A stretch of DNA of 64,000 nt from Bifidobacterium catenulatum subsp. kashiwanohense JCM 15439 = DSM 21854 (GTDB taxonomy: Bacteria > Actinomycetota > Actinomycetes > Actinomycetales > Bifidobacteriaceae). Below the pieces are notes generated by a model. It was not told the DNA's origin, ran no database searches, and saw only the letters and a list, made by a program, of their open reading frames with translations. The stretch spans positions 1,736,001 to 1,800,000 of the forward strand of contig NZ_AP012327.1 of assembly GCF_001042615.1 (NCBI RefSeq), in the 5' to 3' direction. Shown here piece after piece: positions 26,701-35,584 of this stretch (position 1 is its first letter; every line of letters starts with the position of its first letter). A program made the translations under genes and the position numbers.

Positions 26701-27695
26701 GCTTCGTCGGCATAGTGCATGCGTGCGGTCAGTGCGGCACCATATGCGCCCATGAGTCCTGCGATGTTCGGTCGGGTCACTTCACGTTCCGTGAGCAGTT
26801 CGAATGCACGGAGTACAGCGTCGTTGAGGAACGTGCCGCCCTGCACTACCACGGTGTCACCAAGTTCGCCGGAATCACGCAGTTTGATCACCTTGTAGAG
26901 GGCATTGCGCACCACGGAATAGCACAGGCCTGCGGCGATATCTTCGATGGACGCGCCTTCCTTTTGCGCCTGCTTCACGGACGAGTTCATGAACACGGTG
27001 CACCGGGATCCCAAATCAACCGGATGGGTGGAGTTAAGCGCCGCTTGGGTGAATTCCTGAATGGTCAGGCCCATGGAAATGGCGAACGTTTGTAGGAACG
27101 ATCCGCAGCCGGACGAGCATGCTTCGTTCACTGCGATGGAGTCGATCACACCATCGTTGATGGCGAGATATTTCATGTCTTGGCCGCCGATATCGATGAC
27201 GGCGGTGACTCCCGGGCTTACCATTTCGGCACCGCGATAGTGAGCCATGGTTTCCACTACACCTTCGTCAAGGTGCAGGCCGGTGGTGATGAGGCCTTCG
27301 CCGTAGCCGGTCGCACAGGATCGTGCGATCCATGCGCCTTCGGGTAGTTCGGCTTGGATTTTTTTAACGATCTGCACGGCTGCCGTCAACGGACTGCCTT
27401 CGTTGGTCGCATAAGAGGACCATACAATTTCTCGATCATCGTTCACCAATGTCGCTTTGATGGTGGTGGAACCGGCGTCGATGCCCAGGAAGTGCGGTCC
27501 TTGGGCTCCTTCGAGCGTGCCTTGATGGATATGCTCGCGATGGTGTCGTTCGTTGAATGCGGTGTGATCCGCTTCGGTAGCGAACAGCGGAGGCATGGTC
27601 GGAGTGTTGGACGGCAGGTTTTCCAGTTCGTCCAGTCGCGCCAGCAGGTCGGCGCAGGTTCGTGCTTCGTAATGCTTAGTCAAGGTCGTCACCAT
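23775..27695 (-). CDS. Large acyl-CoA dehydratase activase-related protein
   Basis: About 1306 residues. The N-terminal BadF/HgdC-type ATPase domain contains PHFLGIDAGSTTIKATLVND and VNEACSSGCGSFLQTFAISM, where a Cys normally holds the intersubunit 4Fe-4S cluster. A Cys-rich segment (DVCKLCQNHCKLTI) begins the DUF2229 part, and a 2-hydroxyacyl-CoA dehydratase-like region follows (YVNNDACYPAIMVIGQLVDA; TGGMCRATNYFGL). Such giant activase proteins occur in anaerobes, with unknown physiological substrate. Elsewhere an extra BadF domain precedes this on one chain; here it is a separate frame (27676-28533) that overlaps by 20 bp. I start at the ATG 27695; the frame is open to 27755. Confidence 0.8.
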   Translation of the reverse strand: MVTTLTKHYEARTCADLLARLDELENLPSNTPTMPPLFATEADHTAFNERHHREHIHQGTLEGAQGPHFLGIDAGSTTIKATLVNDDREIVWSSYATNEGSPLTAAVQIVKKIQAELPEGAWIARSCATGYGEGLITTGLHLDEGVVETMAHYRGAEMVSPGVTAVIDIGGQDMKYLAINDGVIDSIAVNEACSSGCGSFLQTFAISMGLTIQEFTQAALNSTHPVDLGSRCTVFMNSSVKQAQKEGASIEDIAAGLCYSVVRNALYKVIKLRDSGELGDTVVVQGGTFLNDAVLRAFELLTEREVTRPNIAGLMGAYGAALTARMHYADEAEDEDVDTTDTKEAVIADVRHTASNILSGEELDNLSMTSERDVCKLCQNHCKLTITTFQDGSRYVTGNRCERGGDAKKKRSDRPNLYDYKYKRCFAYRRLTDKKATRGEIGIPRVLNMYENYPFWFTLLTSLGFKVMISGRSSHELFETGIESIASENICYPAKLVHGHIKWLLNKGVKNIFYPCVSYEENLVPNTDNHYNCPVVANYPVVIGANMPELREEGIRYMRPYFNMANHELMVDRIVEEFAWANVTREEAEIAVKAAYAENEVFKHDVRMEGLKALAYMKEHDCRGIVLAGRPYHIDPEVNHGIPETICSLGMVVLSEDSICELQPGEKLNPSEFLTADEDDPRKKNANGFRHVEDRKVTKMPLRVTNQWAYHSRLYAAANFVASYPGLELVQLNSFGCGLDAITTDQVSEILADKADVYTMLKIDEVSNLGAAKIRLRSLKAAVEERERNKQREIGTAMPDKRDSVSNKQGEFRKTGAEAPTPGRQVMLDTVMKANPKLTEAVKAASKRAAENGVGEAKKSAHNSATMSKYANRVPFGKDMKDYTIVAPQMSPIHFSLVESVIRSGGYKFDILEHASRENVETGLKYVNNDACYPAIMVIGQLVDAILDGKYDPEHTALAITQTGGMCRATNYFGLIRKALIDAGYPQIPVIAISTQGIEDNPGFKATPALLHRVIKALIIGDLLMKCLYRVRPYEVTPGSANQLYKTWNTIVRETLENHGRSKTARKFIGKGYLPYSTLVKEIVKSFDALPLKDEPRKVRVGVVGEILVKYQPDANNHVVDVIESQNCEAVVPGIMEFMTTRPYISDWNEHYLGMGGNKLGYALMRKALDLYNAPVRKAIDSAHGKFSQDLPMPELVKKADEVTSVGVQAGEGWLLTAEILELIESGCPNVICAQPFACLPNHVTGRGMFGKIRRLHPEANIVSIDYDPGASEANQLNRIKLMIAAAKKAHKAAQQSETAQSEKVA

Positions 27696-28533
27696 CCTGA
27701 TCAGCCTGCAATGCGGCACCGTATGCCACATACAGGTGAGCATCGGTCGGAACAATGAATTCGTCCACTTTGCCGTCGAGCGCCCGCTTGAACGCGGCTC
27801 GCAACTCGGACATGAAGAACAACGGACCCCCCAGGAAGATCACGGTTCCGTGAATCGGGCGTCCGGAGGCAAGGCCTGCAATGGTTTGAGTGGCCACTGC
27901 GGTGAAGATCGATGCGGCCAGATCCGGTTTGGCCGCGCCATCGTTGATAAGCGGCTGCAAATCGGTTTTGGCGAACACGCCGCAACGTGATGCGATCGGA
28001 TACAAGGTTTCGTATTGCGCGGCCATTTCGTTCAGGCCAGCGGCGTCGGTGTCGAGCAGTGTTGCCATCTGGTCGATGAATGCGCCGGTACCGCCTGCGC
28101 AGGAACCGTTCATGCGCTGTTCCGGAGTCGGCTTGAGATAGGTGATTTTTGCGTCTTCACCACCAAGCTCGATGATCACGTCAGCCTGCGGATATTCCTT
28201 GTCAATGGCTTCGGTTTCGGCGATGACCTCCTGAACGAAGGGCACGTCGAGGCTGTCTGCAAGAGCAAGACCGCCTGAACCGGTAATGGCCAGACGAATC
28301 GGCTCATCGCCTCGGCCAAGCTTTTCCAATTCTTTGTGGATGTCGGCCAGTAGTCCGGCCACGGTGGCGCGCACATTCGCGTGGTGACGCCGATAATCGG
28401 AGAACAGCGCGTCCGCGAGCGCGTCGGACTGATCGAGCACCACCGCCTTCACAGTAGTGGAACCGATATCAAGACCTACACGCAACGGCTTTGTACCGTG
28501 CGTTTCGGTCCCGGCTTCTGCTGCTTCAACCAT
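27676..28533 (-). CDS. BadF/BadG/HgdC-type ATPase (activase N-terminal part)
   Basis: A 285-residue ASKHA-fold ATPase: LRVGLDIGSTTVKAVVLDQS (phosphate loop), VIIELGGEDAKITYL, RMNGSCAGGTGAFIDQMATL (cluster-ligand Cys), ASRCGVFAKTDLQPLINDGA, and HLYVAYGAALQADQDGDDLD at the end. It activates dehydratases by ATP-driven electron transfer in characterised relatives. Its end coincides with the beginning of the giant activase in another frame. Two readings are possible: translational coupling of two genes, or a frameshift that splits one longer protein. Confidence 0.8.
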   Translation of the reverse strand: MVEAAEAGTETHGTKPLRVGLDIGSTTVKAVVLDQSDALADALFSDYRRHHANVRATVAGLLADIHKELEKLGRGDEPIRLAITGSGGLALADSLDVPFVQEVIAETEAIDKEYPQADVIIELGGEDAKITYLKPTPEQRMNGSCAGGTGAFIDQMATLLDTDAAGLNEMAAQYETLYPIASRCGVFAKTDLQPLINDGAAKPDLAASIFTAVATQTIAGLASGRPIHGTVIFLGGPLFFMSELRAAFKRALDGKVDEFIVPTDAHLYVAYGAALQADQDGDDLD

Positions 28534-28780
28534 GTATCAACCTCTATCGTTCTATCCGCCGGGCTGCATTCCATGGCAGGCATGGAAGCCCCTACCCCGG
28601 TTATCCAATCATGTAATCGTAGTCTGTGCCCACGCCTAAGCGCTTCGCGAATGCTCGCAATCAGCATAAAAGGGACGAAACAGTGCATAAACTAGACAAC
28701 CAATCCAGTCAATTTGCCTAATTATGCATCCGGACACTCGATGAATGTCGAAATCGCAAACCCAGCCAAACATTTCCATA

Positions 28781-29494
28781 TCAGGATGCGCCGCCTTCCC
28801 CTGCAGAGCGGTCTTTGCCATATATTTCGGGAATGAATCGTGTTTGATCATGTAATTTCGGCCAAATCACCACTCGCCCGTTTTCCAGTGATTTCGGCAC
28901 GTCGATGATGCGTTGGTTGCTGCTTCCGCGGAATTGCAGCAGGGAATCATGTAATTCTTTGATATAACGACCGTCCACTAGAATGTCGATCAGTTCGAGC
29001 AGTTCGCGCTTGTCGGGGCTTTCGCCTTCGCGCATGAGTTCTTCCCACGTGTAGCCGGTCCAGCACCAAATATCTTTGGTATTACCGAACCGTTCGCGGA
29101 TTTTTCGCGCGAGAGGCAACAGCACGCCCGTGTTGAGCAATGGTTCGCCTCCGAGGAAGGTGATGCCTTGCACATACGATTGGCTTAAGTCATCCATGAT
29201 TTGCGCTTCGAGCTTGTCGTTGTATTCGTGTCCAGCTTGGAAATCCCAGATTGATGTGTTGTAGCATTCCTCGCAATGGAACGGGCAGCCGGACACGTAC
29301 AGCGAGCATCGGATGCCTTCTCCGTCGGTCATGAGGAACCGTTTGTAGTCGGCGATCATATTGCGGCTCATGCGATTGGTCCATTGCCCTGCTTTGGGAT
29401 TGTTGGAACGAGTTGTGGGGATGAAAGGCCCGCGATTGGTTTCGTCCGCCGCAAAGTCACGACGTTGAATTGCTGGATTCGCGCTGCTGATCAT
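28781..29494 (-). CDS. nrdG: Anaerobic ribonucleotide reductase activating protein
   Basis: A 237-residue radical-SAM activase. The cluster motif is SLYVSGCPFHCEECYNTSIW (CxxxCxxC), followed by GITFLGGEPLL. It uses S-adenosylmethionine to put the glycyl radical on NrdD under anaerobiosis. A good ribosome site (AAGGGACA) supports the ATG at 29494; the frame is open further to 29587. It lies 134 bp downstream of nrdD on the same strand, with a strong hairpin between. The N-terminal extension of about 45 residues ahead of the SAM domain is longer than in E. coli NrdG. Confidence 0.93.
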   Translation of the reverse strand: MISSANPAIQRRDFAADETNRGPFIPTTRSNNPKAGQWTNRMSRNMIADYKRFLMTDGEGIRCSLYVSGCPFHCEECYNTSIWDFQAGHEYNDKLEAQIMDDLSQSYVQGITFLGGEPLLNTGVLLPLARKIRERFGNTKDIWCWTGYTWEELMREGESPDKRELLELIDILVDGRYIKELHDSLLQFRGSSNQRIIDVPKSLENGRVVIWPKLHDQTRFIPEIYGKDRSAGEGGAS

Positions 29495-29565
29495 ACGTTG
29501 TCCCTTCACGTTTTGCCGTTGAGTCGCGTTTTTGCGATTGCTGCTTGCCTCATGATTGTCACAGA

Positions 29566-29597
29566 ATGAAAGAGGGTGGAAATCCACCCTCTTTCAT
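29566..29597. terminator. Perfect hairpin between nrdD and nrdG
   Basis: ATGAAAGAGGGTGGA (29566-29580) pairs with TCCACCCTCTTTCAT (29583-29597): 15 bp, 2-nt gap. A-rich sequence precedes it and no long T-run follows on the minus strand. It may stabilise the nrdD message or attenuate reading into nrdG. Confidence 0.6.
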
Positions 29598-29628
29598 ATT
29601 TCGTTTATGTTTGCTGCCAATGCGGCCC

Positions 29629-32028
29629 TTACTTGGCTTCCTCGAACCATTCACGTTCGGAACCGTCGCTCAAGGTGACATGACCGGTTTCGCCGCTCAT
29701 ATGCTTGACGCGGTGCGCGATCTCCTCGTGACGTCCGTGCACCATCGGGCGCTGCACCGGGTTGCCCAAGTAGCCGCAGGTGCGCTTGGTCACGTTGCAG
29801 TGGTCCGGATCGGAGTTGCCGCACTCCGGGCACTTGAAGCCTTCCTCAGTGGGCTCGAAGTCGCCTTGGAATCCGCAATCGTAGCAGCGGTCGATCGGCG
29901 TGTTCGTGCCCAGGTAGCCGATGCCGATGTTGTAGGCGTAATCCCACACCGCTTCGAGTGCCTTGGGATTGGACTGCAGGCACGGGAACTCGCAGTAGTT
30001 GATGAAGCCGCCGGATGCGTAGTACGGGAAGTCCTTCTCGTAGTTGAGCTTTTCCATTGGGGTTGGCTGCAGCCAGACCGGGTAGTGGAAGGAGTTAGTG
30101 TAGAAGTCGTGGTCGGTCACGCCTTCCACGTCGCCGAACTTCTCGCGATCCATACGGTTGAAGCGATCGGTAAGGGATTCGGCCGGCGTGGAGTACACGG
30201 AATAGTGGTAGCCTTCCGCATCGCTCCATTCCTTGCACAGCTCGTTCATGCGCTTGACGATGGACAGTGCAAATTCCTTGCCTTGCGGATCCCAGCCGTG
30301 GTCGCGCATCCAGTTCTTGCCGTAGAACACGCTGGTCGCCTCATACAGGCCAATGTAGCCCAGGGAAACGGTGGCACGTTCGTTGCGGAACAGCTGGTCG
30401 ACGCTGTCGTTGGCGCCGAGACGACCGAAGGCTCCGAAACGGAACAGGGTCGGCGCATTGACCGGCGCGGCCTGCTTGCAACGCATGATACGGAATTGCA
30501 ATGCCTGATGAGCCACGGCCATACGCTCGTCGAAGATCTTCCAGAAGCGATCCTTGTCGCCGTGGGATTCCAGTGCGATACGCGGAACGTTCACGGTAAC
30601 GACGCCAAGGTTCATGCGTCCGTCTTCCACATCCTTGCCGGTCGCCGGATCAATCCAACCCTGCAAGAAGGAACGGCAGCCCATCGGGGCTTTGAAAGAG
30701 CCGGTGATCTTCACGATGTTCTCGTAGAAGATCACGTCCGGATACATGCGCTTGGTGGCGCATTCAAGGGCGAGCTGCTTCAGATCGTAGTTCGGATCAC
30801 CCGGATCGGCGTTCACACCATGCTTGATGGTGAACACGAGCTTCGGGAAAATGGCGGTGTGGTGTTCGGAACCAAGGCCGCGGATACGGTTCAGGAAGAT
30901 GGCACGCTGAATCTCGCGGGCGAACCAGTCGGTACCCAAACCGAAGCCAACGGTCACGAACGGGGTCTGGCCGTTCGACACACGATTGGAGTTGATCTGG
31001 TATTCCATGGTCTGCATGGCGTCGTAGATGGCCTTGCGGGTCTGGATTTTCGCCCACACCTCACGCAGCTGCTGCAAACGGCTGGCATCCTTGTTGAACG
31101 GCTCGTCCATCGGCAGGGCCGGACGGTCCTTTTCGAAATGCAGACGCTTCGGTTCGACATCCTTGGCCAAGCGCACCTGACGTTCGGCGATTTCGATCGG
31201 CAAGTCGTCAGGCATGATCTCATGGGCCTGCTCAAGGAACTTGTCGTAATCCTTGCGCGCGTATTCGACGAAGTGCTCGTCGGCACGGTTGGCGGTCTGG
31301 CCGCCGTATTGGCTGGAAGCCACGTCCTTCATGATCTGGGTGATCTGCGTGGCGGCGATGGAAATGCTGTTCGGCGATCCCATCGGCGCGTTGCCGAGGG
31401 TGAAGCCGTTGGCGAGCATATCCCAATAGTTCGGCAGAGAGCAGTTGGATTGTGCGGTGAACGGCGAGTAATCGGCGTCATGGAAGTGGATGTCACCCTT
31501 CATATGGGCGTTGGAGACCGCATCCGGCAGCATGGAGAAGGCGGACGCCTTGGACACCGCGCCCGCCAGCAGATCGCGCTGGGTGGAGTAGACGTTGGAA
31601 TCCTTGTTGGCGTTCTCGCGCACCAGAGCCTCGTCACGGTTCACCAGACGCTTGACGGCTTCGTTGATGTCGGTGGCCTTGGCACGTTCGATGTCTTTGT
31701 TCAGACGGTAGTTGGTGTACGTGCGCGCCACATCATACAGGTGATCTTCGATCAGGCCGTGTTCAACGAGATTCTGGATGTCTTCGATCTTGGCGGGACC
31801 GTTGTAACGATCCTTGATTTCGGCTTCGACCTGATTGGCGATGTCACGGATCAGCTGTTCCTCCTGCGGCCCAATCTTCTTATCAAGGTCAGCGAAGGCT
31901 GACTTCACCGCGCTGATGATGTTGATCGGATCGAAGTCGACCACACGACCGTCGCGCTTCTCGACGAGCACCTTACCGGTTCCCGTTTTAACGGTTGCGG
32001 AGACGGCATTCAGAGCCTGCGTTTCCAT
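29629..32028 (-). CDS. nrdD: Anaerobic ribonucleoside-triphosphate reductase
   Basis: A 799-residue class III ribonucleotide reductase. The N-terminal ATP-cone begins VEKRDGRVVDFDPINIISAV. The catalytic barrel contains SNAHMKGDIHFHDADYSPFT and NIGIGYLGTNTPIDRCYDCG. The C-terminal zinc ribbon (CYDCG...CPECG) is followed by the glycyl-radical loop RTCGYLGNP. It reduces NTPs to dNTPs without oxygen and is activated by NrdG. Length is normal. The 324 bp to the divergent xseA contains ACTATATATTCC (32162-32173), at best a weak NrdR-box-like sequence. Confidence 0.95.
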   Translation of the reverse strand: METQALNAVSATVKTGTGKVLVEKRDGRVVDFDPINIISAVKSAFADLDKKIGPQEEQLIRDIANQVEAEIKDRYNGPAKIEDIQNLVEHGLIEDHLYDVARTYTNYRLNKDIERAKATDINEAVKRLVNRDEALVRENANKDSNVYSTQRDLLAGAVSKASAFSMLPDAVSNAHMKGDIHFHDADYSPFTAQSNCSLPNYWDMLANGFTLGNAPMGSPNSISIAATQITQIMKDVASSQYGGQTANRADEHFVEYARKDYDKFLEQAHEIMPDDLPIEIAERQVRLAKDVEPKRLHFEKDRPALPMDEPFNKDASRLQQLREVWAKIQTRKAIYDAMQTMEYQINSNRVSNGQTPFVTVGFGLGTDWFAREIQRAIFLNRIRGLGSEHHTAIFPKLVFTIKHGVNADPGDPNYDLKQLALECATKRMYPDVIFYENIVKITGSFKAPMGCRSFLQGWIDPATGKDVEDGRMNLGVVTVNVPRIALESHGDKDRFWKIFDERMAVAHQALQFRIMRCKQAAPVNAPTLFRFGAFGRLGANDSVDQLFRNERATVSLGYIGLYEATSVFYGKNWMRDHGWDPQGKEFALSIVKRMNELCKEWSDAEGYHYSVYSTPAESLTDRFNRMDREKFGDVEGVTDHDFYTNSFHYPVWLQPTPMEKLNYEKDFPYYASGGFINYCEFPCLQSNPKALEAVWDYAYNIGIGYLGTNTPIDRCYDCGFQGDFEPTEEGFKCPECGNSDPDHCNVTKRTCGYLGNPVQRPMVHGRHEEIAHRVKHMSGETGHVTLSDGSEREWFEEAK

Positions 32029-32352
32029 TCATCATCCTTTCCGGGTCGGACCCCATCCGACCAGGTTTTCATGCTTTGTTTCGCATGTCATATGTTTTCT
32101 ACGTCCATAGACTCTACGCCATAGCCATCACTAAATGTAGTAGCGGCACGCCGACGGTAAGACTATATATTCCATTTTTGGCTTGATTCCGCCATTCCTT
32201 AACCTGTGTGACAAAGGTAACGATTTTGCCACGGAGTGTCGCCCGAGTGTCGATTTGACGCAGGCACCGAAGAGGGACTATACAAGGCGGGGTACCCTCA
32301 CACGATTCGAACATGTGTTTCATTTGTCCGCAAGATGATGGAATCTTGAACC

Positions 32353-33633
32353 ATGACTTGGAACCAGGATTACACACCCCCGGCAGCGCAATCGAACAGC
32401 AAACCGCTGCCGCGACTGGCCGGCGAAACCACCGCTGACAACCCCTGGCCGGTAAGTCTGCTCAGCGAGAAATTCCATATGGCCGTTGAACGGTGGCCAT
32501 CGGTTTGGGTGGCCGGGCAGATCACGCAGATCAACACCAGACGCCAAGGCAGTGCCTACATCACGTTGCGCGATGATTATCAGGACATTGCGTTGGAGGT
32601 CAACGGTTTCGGACAGTTCGCCGCAGCAGCCACTCCTTTCGTGCAGGGCGATCGTGTCATCATCCATGGCAAACCGAATCTGTGGATGAAACGCACCTCC
32701 CTGTCTTTACGCGGTGACGCCATCATCGCCGCAGGCGCGGGCGGCAGCCTGAAAGCCATGATCGACGAATTACGCAAGAAGCTTAAAGGCGAAGGACTGT
32801 TCGACGCCGACCGCAAGCAGCCACTACCAGAGTTTCCGCATTGCATCGGTCTGATTTGCGCCCCGCAGGCCCGTGCCGAAGGCGACGTCATCACCAATGT
32901 GAGATTGCGTTGGCCTGTCGTTGACTTCAAAGTAACGCACGTGCATGTGCAAGGCGAGCAGTGCCCTTCCGATGTGATCAAGGCGATCGCGCAGATGGAT
33001 GCCGATCCCGACGTCGATGTAATCATCGTAGCCCGTGGCGGCGGCGCTTTCGAAGATCTGATCGGATTTTCCGACGAAGGTGTGGTACGTGCCGCGGCAG
33101 CCGCTCATACGCCTCTGATTTCCGCGATCGGTCATGAAGATGATTGGACATTGCTTGATTTGGTCGCCGATTTGCGTGCATCCACGCCAACGGATGCGGC
33201 AAAGAAAGTCGTGCCAGACGTTCGTGAGCAGATGCAACTCATCAATGTGAACATCGAACGCATGCGCATGCGCATCGACGCCACCGTCAACAATGAAACA
33301 AGACTGATCGAAGGCTATGCGAACCGTCCAAGCCTCACGCAGCCGCTCACCATGCTGGAACCGCATCAACGTCTCATCGACGACGCAAGAACCCGCATGA
33401 GAATCGGCCTGACACGTATTCTTGACGATGCAAGTCTCACCATCGAAAAAGCGCACGCCTCACTGACTGCGCTCAGCCCGCAATCCACCCTCAACCGAGG
33501 CTATGCCGTGGTGCAGGGAGCGGACGGTCATGTAATCGACGATGCGAACGTCGTGAACACCGGCGACCAGCTCACCATGACATTGAAGCACGGCGTGATC
33601 GTGTCCGAAGTCACCACCGTAACGAAGGAGTAG
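32353..33633 (+). CDS. xseA: Exodeoxyribonuclease VII large subunit
   Basis: A 426-residue subunit. The OB-fold domain (KFHMAVERWPSVWVAGQITQ) is followed by the catalytic core with FPHCIGLICAPQARAEGDVI, DVDVIIVARGGGAFEDLIGF and PLISAIGHEDDWTLLDLVAD, and a C-terminal coiled-coil region ending with STLNRGYAVVQGADG. With XseB it degrades single-stranded DNA to acid-soluble oligonucleotides. xseB begins 2 bp after its stop. The ribosome site before the ATG is weak. Confidence 0.95.
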   Translation: MTWNQDYTPPAAQSNSKPLPRLAGETTADNPWPVSLLSEKFHMAVERWPSVWVAGQITQINTRRQGSAYITLRDDYQDIALEVNGFGQFAAAATPFVQGDRVIIHGKPNLWMKRTSLSLRGDAIIAAGAGGSLKAMIDELRKKLKGEGLFDADRKQPLPEFPHCIGLICAPQARAEGDVITNVRLRWPVVDFKVTHVHVQGEQCPSDVIKAIAQMDADPDVDVIIVARGGGAFEDLIGFSDEGVVRAAAAAHTPLISAIGHEDDWTLLDLVADLRASTPTDAAKKVVPDVREQMQLINVNIERMRMRIDATVNNETRLIEGYANRPSLTQPLTMLEPHQRLIDDARTRMRIGLTRILDDASLTIEKAHASLTALSPQSTLNRGYAVVQGADGHVIDDANVVNTGDQLTMTLKHGVIVSEVTTVTKE

Positions 33634-33635
33634 CA

Positions 33636-33920
33636 ATGACCAACGAAACCACCCCCGCATCCAGCCTGACCGACAAGGAACGCGAAGCCATCGCACAAAT
33701 GCCTTATGAAGAGGCTCGAGATCAGCTCATTCAGGCCGTGCAGGCACTTGAAGCCGGCGGACTTAACCTTGACCAATCCATGCGTCAGTGGGAGCTTGGC
33801 GAAGCCCTCGCCAAGCGCGCCCAAAGCCTGCTCGGTGAAGTGCGCGCCAAACTTGACGCAGCCCAGGCGGAACAGGCCACTGCGGCCAATACCGCTGGAA
33901 CGCAAGACAATCTGGCCTGA
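33636..33920 (+). CDS. xseB: Exodeoxyribonuclease VII small subunit
   Basis: A 94-residue helical protein containing MPYEEARDQLIQAVQALEAG and LDQSMRQWELGEALAKRAQS, the XseB signature. An AAGGAG ribosome site lies inside the end of xseA. It forms the coiled-coil collar around XseA. The Thr/Ala-rich tail is not conserved in the family. Confidence 0.95.
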   Translation: MTNETTPASSLTDKEREAIAQMPYEEARDQLIQAVQALEAGGLNLDQSMRQWELGEALAKRAQSLLGEVRAKLDAAQAEQATAANTAGTQDNLA

Positions 33921-33953
33921 GCATCCCAAAAATACCGTCAATATAGCATTTTC

Positions 33954-34003
33954 ATGACTGTGCGCCACACGTTTTTACGAGGCGTTATGTGGCGTACAGT
34001 CAT
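33954..34003. terminator. Hairpin after xseAB
   Basis: Arms 33954-33969 and 33988-34003 form a 16-bp stem (one G-T wobble) with an 18-nt loop, 34 bp past the xseB stop and before the tRNA. T-tract weak. Confidence 0.5.
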
Positions 34004-34072
34004 ACCGAAATTCCGGATTTCTTCATTTCGATACCACACTCGTCCGGATGGTGTGTAGAATGATGATTCGTT

Positions 34073-34145
34073 GCCTCAGTAGCTCAGTGGATAGAGCACT
34101 TCTCTCCTAAAGAAGGTGTCGTAGGTTCGATTCCTATCTGGGGCA
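34073..34145 (+). tRNA. tRNA-Arg (anticodon CCU)
   Basis: A 73-nt cloverleaf: acceptor GCCTCAG/CTGGGGC, D-arm AGCTCAGTGGATAGAGC, anticodon arm CTTCT-CTCCTAA-AGAAG with anticodon CCT, T-arm GTAGGTTCGATTCCTAT, discriminator A. CCA is not encoded. Reads AGG codons. Confidence 0.95.
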
Positions 34146-34196
34146 CTTTATTTTATGCGGATACGCAGCCGATACGTAGTTGTGCCAACACTCTTC

Positions 34197-35294
34197 TCAC
34201 ACGTCGAATTGCACGGTTGCCAGCAACGCCTTGTGATCACTTCCATCGATTTTCAACGATTTGACCCGACCGGCCAACATGCCGGAATCCAATACGATAT
34301 GGTCAATGCCCGCGAATGTTGGCACATAATCGATATTCGCAGGCCACGTGAACACCAATCCCCCAGCCGCCTGCTTGGCCGCATCCGTAAACCGCGCTCC
34401 CAAGAAATTGCGGAACGGCGTATGATCGTCGGTCGCATTGAAATCACCCATGAACACGTACCTGCGAGACGTATCGTATCGAAGCCGTCCAAGCTCATCC
34501 AACGAACGCTTCCACTGCTGCCAATACCCATCGGTCGGAGATGTGGTATGCACCGAAACGAAACGAATCTGCGTCTGACCATCATTAAACGAAACCGTGG
34601 CCCCTGGCATGAATGACGCGCTCGAATCAACATCATCATCAGCCGGGGCGACAAGCGGACTTGCCGACCACAAACCATTGCCATACACGCCGTCTGAACT
34701 TGCCACCTGCGCATACGGCAGCAAATCGCCAATACCAGCCTTGTTCAACTCGTCCACGAAAGCATCGGTCGTTTCTTGCAATGCCAACACTTCCACGCGC
34801 TCGCTACGCACCACATCAACGATTTCCTGCGCGTCGGCACGACCCTTAAACACATTGCACGTCATCAAACGGGCGTAATCATCCTGCGTATTGGCGGACG
34901 CTCCCGAAACCGCCGAGATCGCAGCACGCGGAAGCTTCGTCTCATTGTAGAAAAACGGATACTGCCACCATACTTGCAAAGCGATCGCTGCAATCGCAAG
35001 CAATACCGACATTGCTCGTTTCGAGACAATACCGCAAACCAACGCGATTACTGCAAGAATCGCAAACCAAGGCACCAACGAAACGATAATGGGAACATAC
35101 GGCCACGCTTGAATCTCAGCAGGCAGTATGTGCGAAACCGTACCCAGCAAAGCCGCGATCGACAGAATACCAGCCAGAAAACCGCATATGACATTACGCA
35201 CGCGATGCGACTTAGCTTTCTTCAACGTGCGAATAGGCTTAACAGCCTTCGCCTGCGCTATACGCGGTTTCGCTGGCGCACCCGACCGTGCCAT
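34197..35294 (-). CDS. Membrane-anchored endonuclease/exonuclease/phosphatase family protein
   Basis: A 365-residue protein. A basic N-terminus (about 30 residues) is followed by three hydrophobic segments (around residues 33-55, 64-85 and 93-110), then an extracytoplasmic EEP catalytic domain: RLMTCNVFKGRADAQEIVDV, EVLALQETTD, YVFMGDFNATDDHTPFRNFL, GIDHIVLDS, GSDHKALLATV. The Asp-Asn, Glu, and Asp-His catalytic set is present. Relatives cleave phosphodiesters in nucleic acids, lipids or inositol phosphates; substrate not predictable. GGAGGAAG ribosome site. Monocistronic by orientation. Confidence 0.8.
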   Translation of the reverse strand: MARSGAPAKPRIAQAKAVKPIRTLKKAKSHRVRNVICGFLAGILSIAALLGTVSHILPAEIQAWPYVPIIVSLVPWFAILAVIALVCGIVSKRAMSVLLAIAAIALQVWWQYPFFYNETKLPRAAISAVSGASANTQDDYARLMTCNVFKGRADAQEIVDVVRSERVEVLALQETTDAFVDELNKAGIGDLLPYAQVASSDGVYGNGLWSASPLVAPADDDVDSSASFMPGATVSFNDGQTQIRFVSVHTTSPTDGYWQQWKRSLDELGRLRYDTSRRYVFMGDFNATDDHTPFRNFLGARFTDAAKQAAGGLVFTWPANIDYVPTFAGIDHIVLDSGMLAGRVKSLKIDGSDHKALLATVQFDV

Positions 35295-35584
35295 ACTTCC
35301 TCCAATATGGGCATTGCATTCAAACAGTCGTCAAGGCCAAGCCCATGGACGAACGCCATCGATGATAATGCGTTTTTGGTAGCACCGTGCCCATGAGCGC
35401 TCTCTCGTAACAGCATCTCCAAATCCGACGGCATTGCCAACCTATCAGCACATGTTCATCGGCATCATCACCATTGCCGTACAGCAAGAATACCCCTCAA
35501 CACATGCCAAGCATCTAAATAATCCTTCAAAACTCAATCTAACATATGATGGCAATTACAGGGATGCATTAGAAAGGGGATTTA

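Noticed and set aside
29545-31902. 785-residue plus-strand open frame
   Set aside because: Antisense shadow of nrdD; no recognisable protein features.
32029-32352. Riboswitch or NrdR boxes ahead of nrdD
   Set aside because: Only one weak NrdR-like sequence (ACTATATATTCC); no second box at proper spacing and no riboswitch fold recognised.
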